A stretch of DNA of 5,563 nt. It comes from Candidatus Eisenbergiella stercorigallinarum (GTDB taxonomy: Bacteria; Bacillota; Clostridia; Lachnospirales; Lachnospiraceae). Below are positions 5,500 through 5,563 of this stretch, one piece after another. Position 1 is the stretch's first letter; every line of letters starts with the position of its first letter. The notes beneath the pieces are model-generated. The model searched no databases, was not told where the DNA came from, and was given only the letters and a program-made list of their open reading frames with translations. Location of the stretch: positions 1 to 5,563 of the forward strand of contig DWUW01000352.1 of NCBI GenBank assembly GCA_019120525.1, given 5' to 3'. The translations under genes were made by a program, and so were the position numbers.

Positions 5500-5563
5500 C
5501 GGGGTGTGGCTCAGCTTGGCTAGAGCGCCTGGTTTGGGACCAGGAGGTCGCAGGTTCGAATCC
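5500..5563 (+). tRNA. tRNA-Pro(UGG), 3' end cut by window
   Basis: Acceptor strand CGGGGTG (5500-5506) is followed by D-stem GCTC/GAGC (5509-5512 and 5523-5526). Anticodon stem CCTGG/CCAGG (5528-5532 and 5540-5544) encloses loop TTTGGGA, giving anticodon TGG (5535-5537), which reads proline CCN codons. The T-stem GCAGG (5550-5554) and loop TTCGAAT (5555-5561) follow. The remaining T-stem, the acceptor 3' strand and any CCA lie beyond the window. The first base C1 is the expected proline-tRNA feature. Confidence 0.96.

Overview
The window looks like chromosomal DNA of a Gram-positive anaerobe of the Clostridia, most likely Lachnospiraceae. This is an inference from five things: moderately high GC coding sequence, AGGAGG-type ribosome binding sites, sigma-A type promoters with 17-bp spacers, a GH51 arabinofuranosidase next to an ArsR-type regulator, and the methyltransferase / dITP pyrophosphatase / phosphodiesterase gene order. 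All genes read on the + strand. No mobile element, CRISPR array or prophage gene is visible.

Region 1 (1-2070) is the end of a plant-polysaccharide (arabinan/arabinoxylan) transcription unit. It holds the C-terminal half of a GH51 alpha-L-arabinofuranosidase, a small cysteine-rich DUF6171-type protein whose start overlaps the arabinofuranosidase stop (ATGA), and a 311-residue regulator with an N-terminal winged helix and a large beta-rich C-terminal domain. A strong intrinsic terminator closes the unit.

Region 2 (2094-2955) has its own sigma-A promoter. It contains a DUF1700/HAAS-type membrane protein and then a 54-codon gene for an Asn/Ser/Gln-rich peptide built on a strict four-residue repeat with two Cys-x-Lys-x-Gly motifs. 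It ends in a perfect 11-bp terminator hairpin. The small gene is the least familiar item in the window.

Region 3 (2982-5408) is a housekeeping operon for RNA modification and nucleotide-pool cleaning: a THUMP-type 23S rRNA (guanine-N2)-methyltransferase (YpsC/RlmL type), an RdgB/HAM1 dITP/XTP pyrophosphatase, and a YfcE/MJ0936-type metallophosphoesterase. The promoter places the predicted transcription start on or next to the methyltransferase ATG, so that mRNA may be leaderless. No terminator is visible after the phosphoesterase.

Region 4 (5427-5563) is a perfect-consensus promoter (TTGACA, 17 bp, TATAAT) driving a tRNA-Pro(UGG) gene that is cut by the window end.

The window is mostly ordinary. 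The items worth a second look are the tetrad-repeat peptide, the likely leaderless methyltransferase transcript, the regulator's unassigned C-terminal domain, and the stop-free 108-nt stretch ahead of the phosphoesterase.
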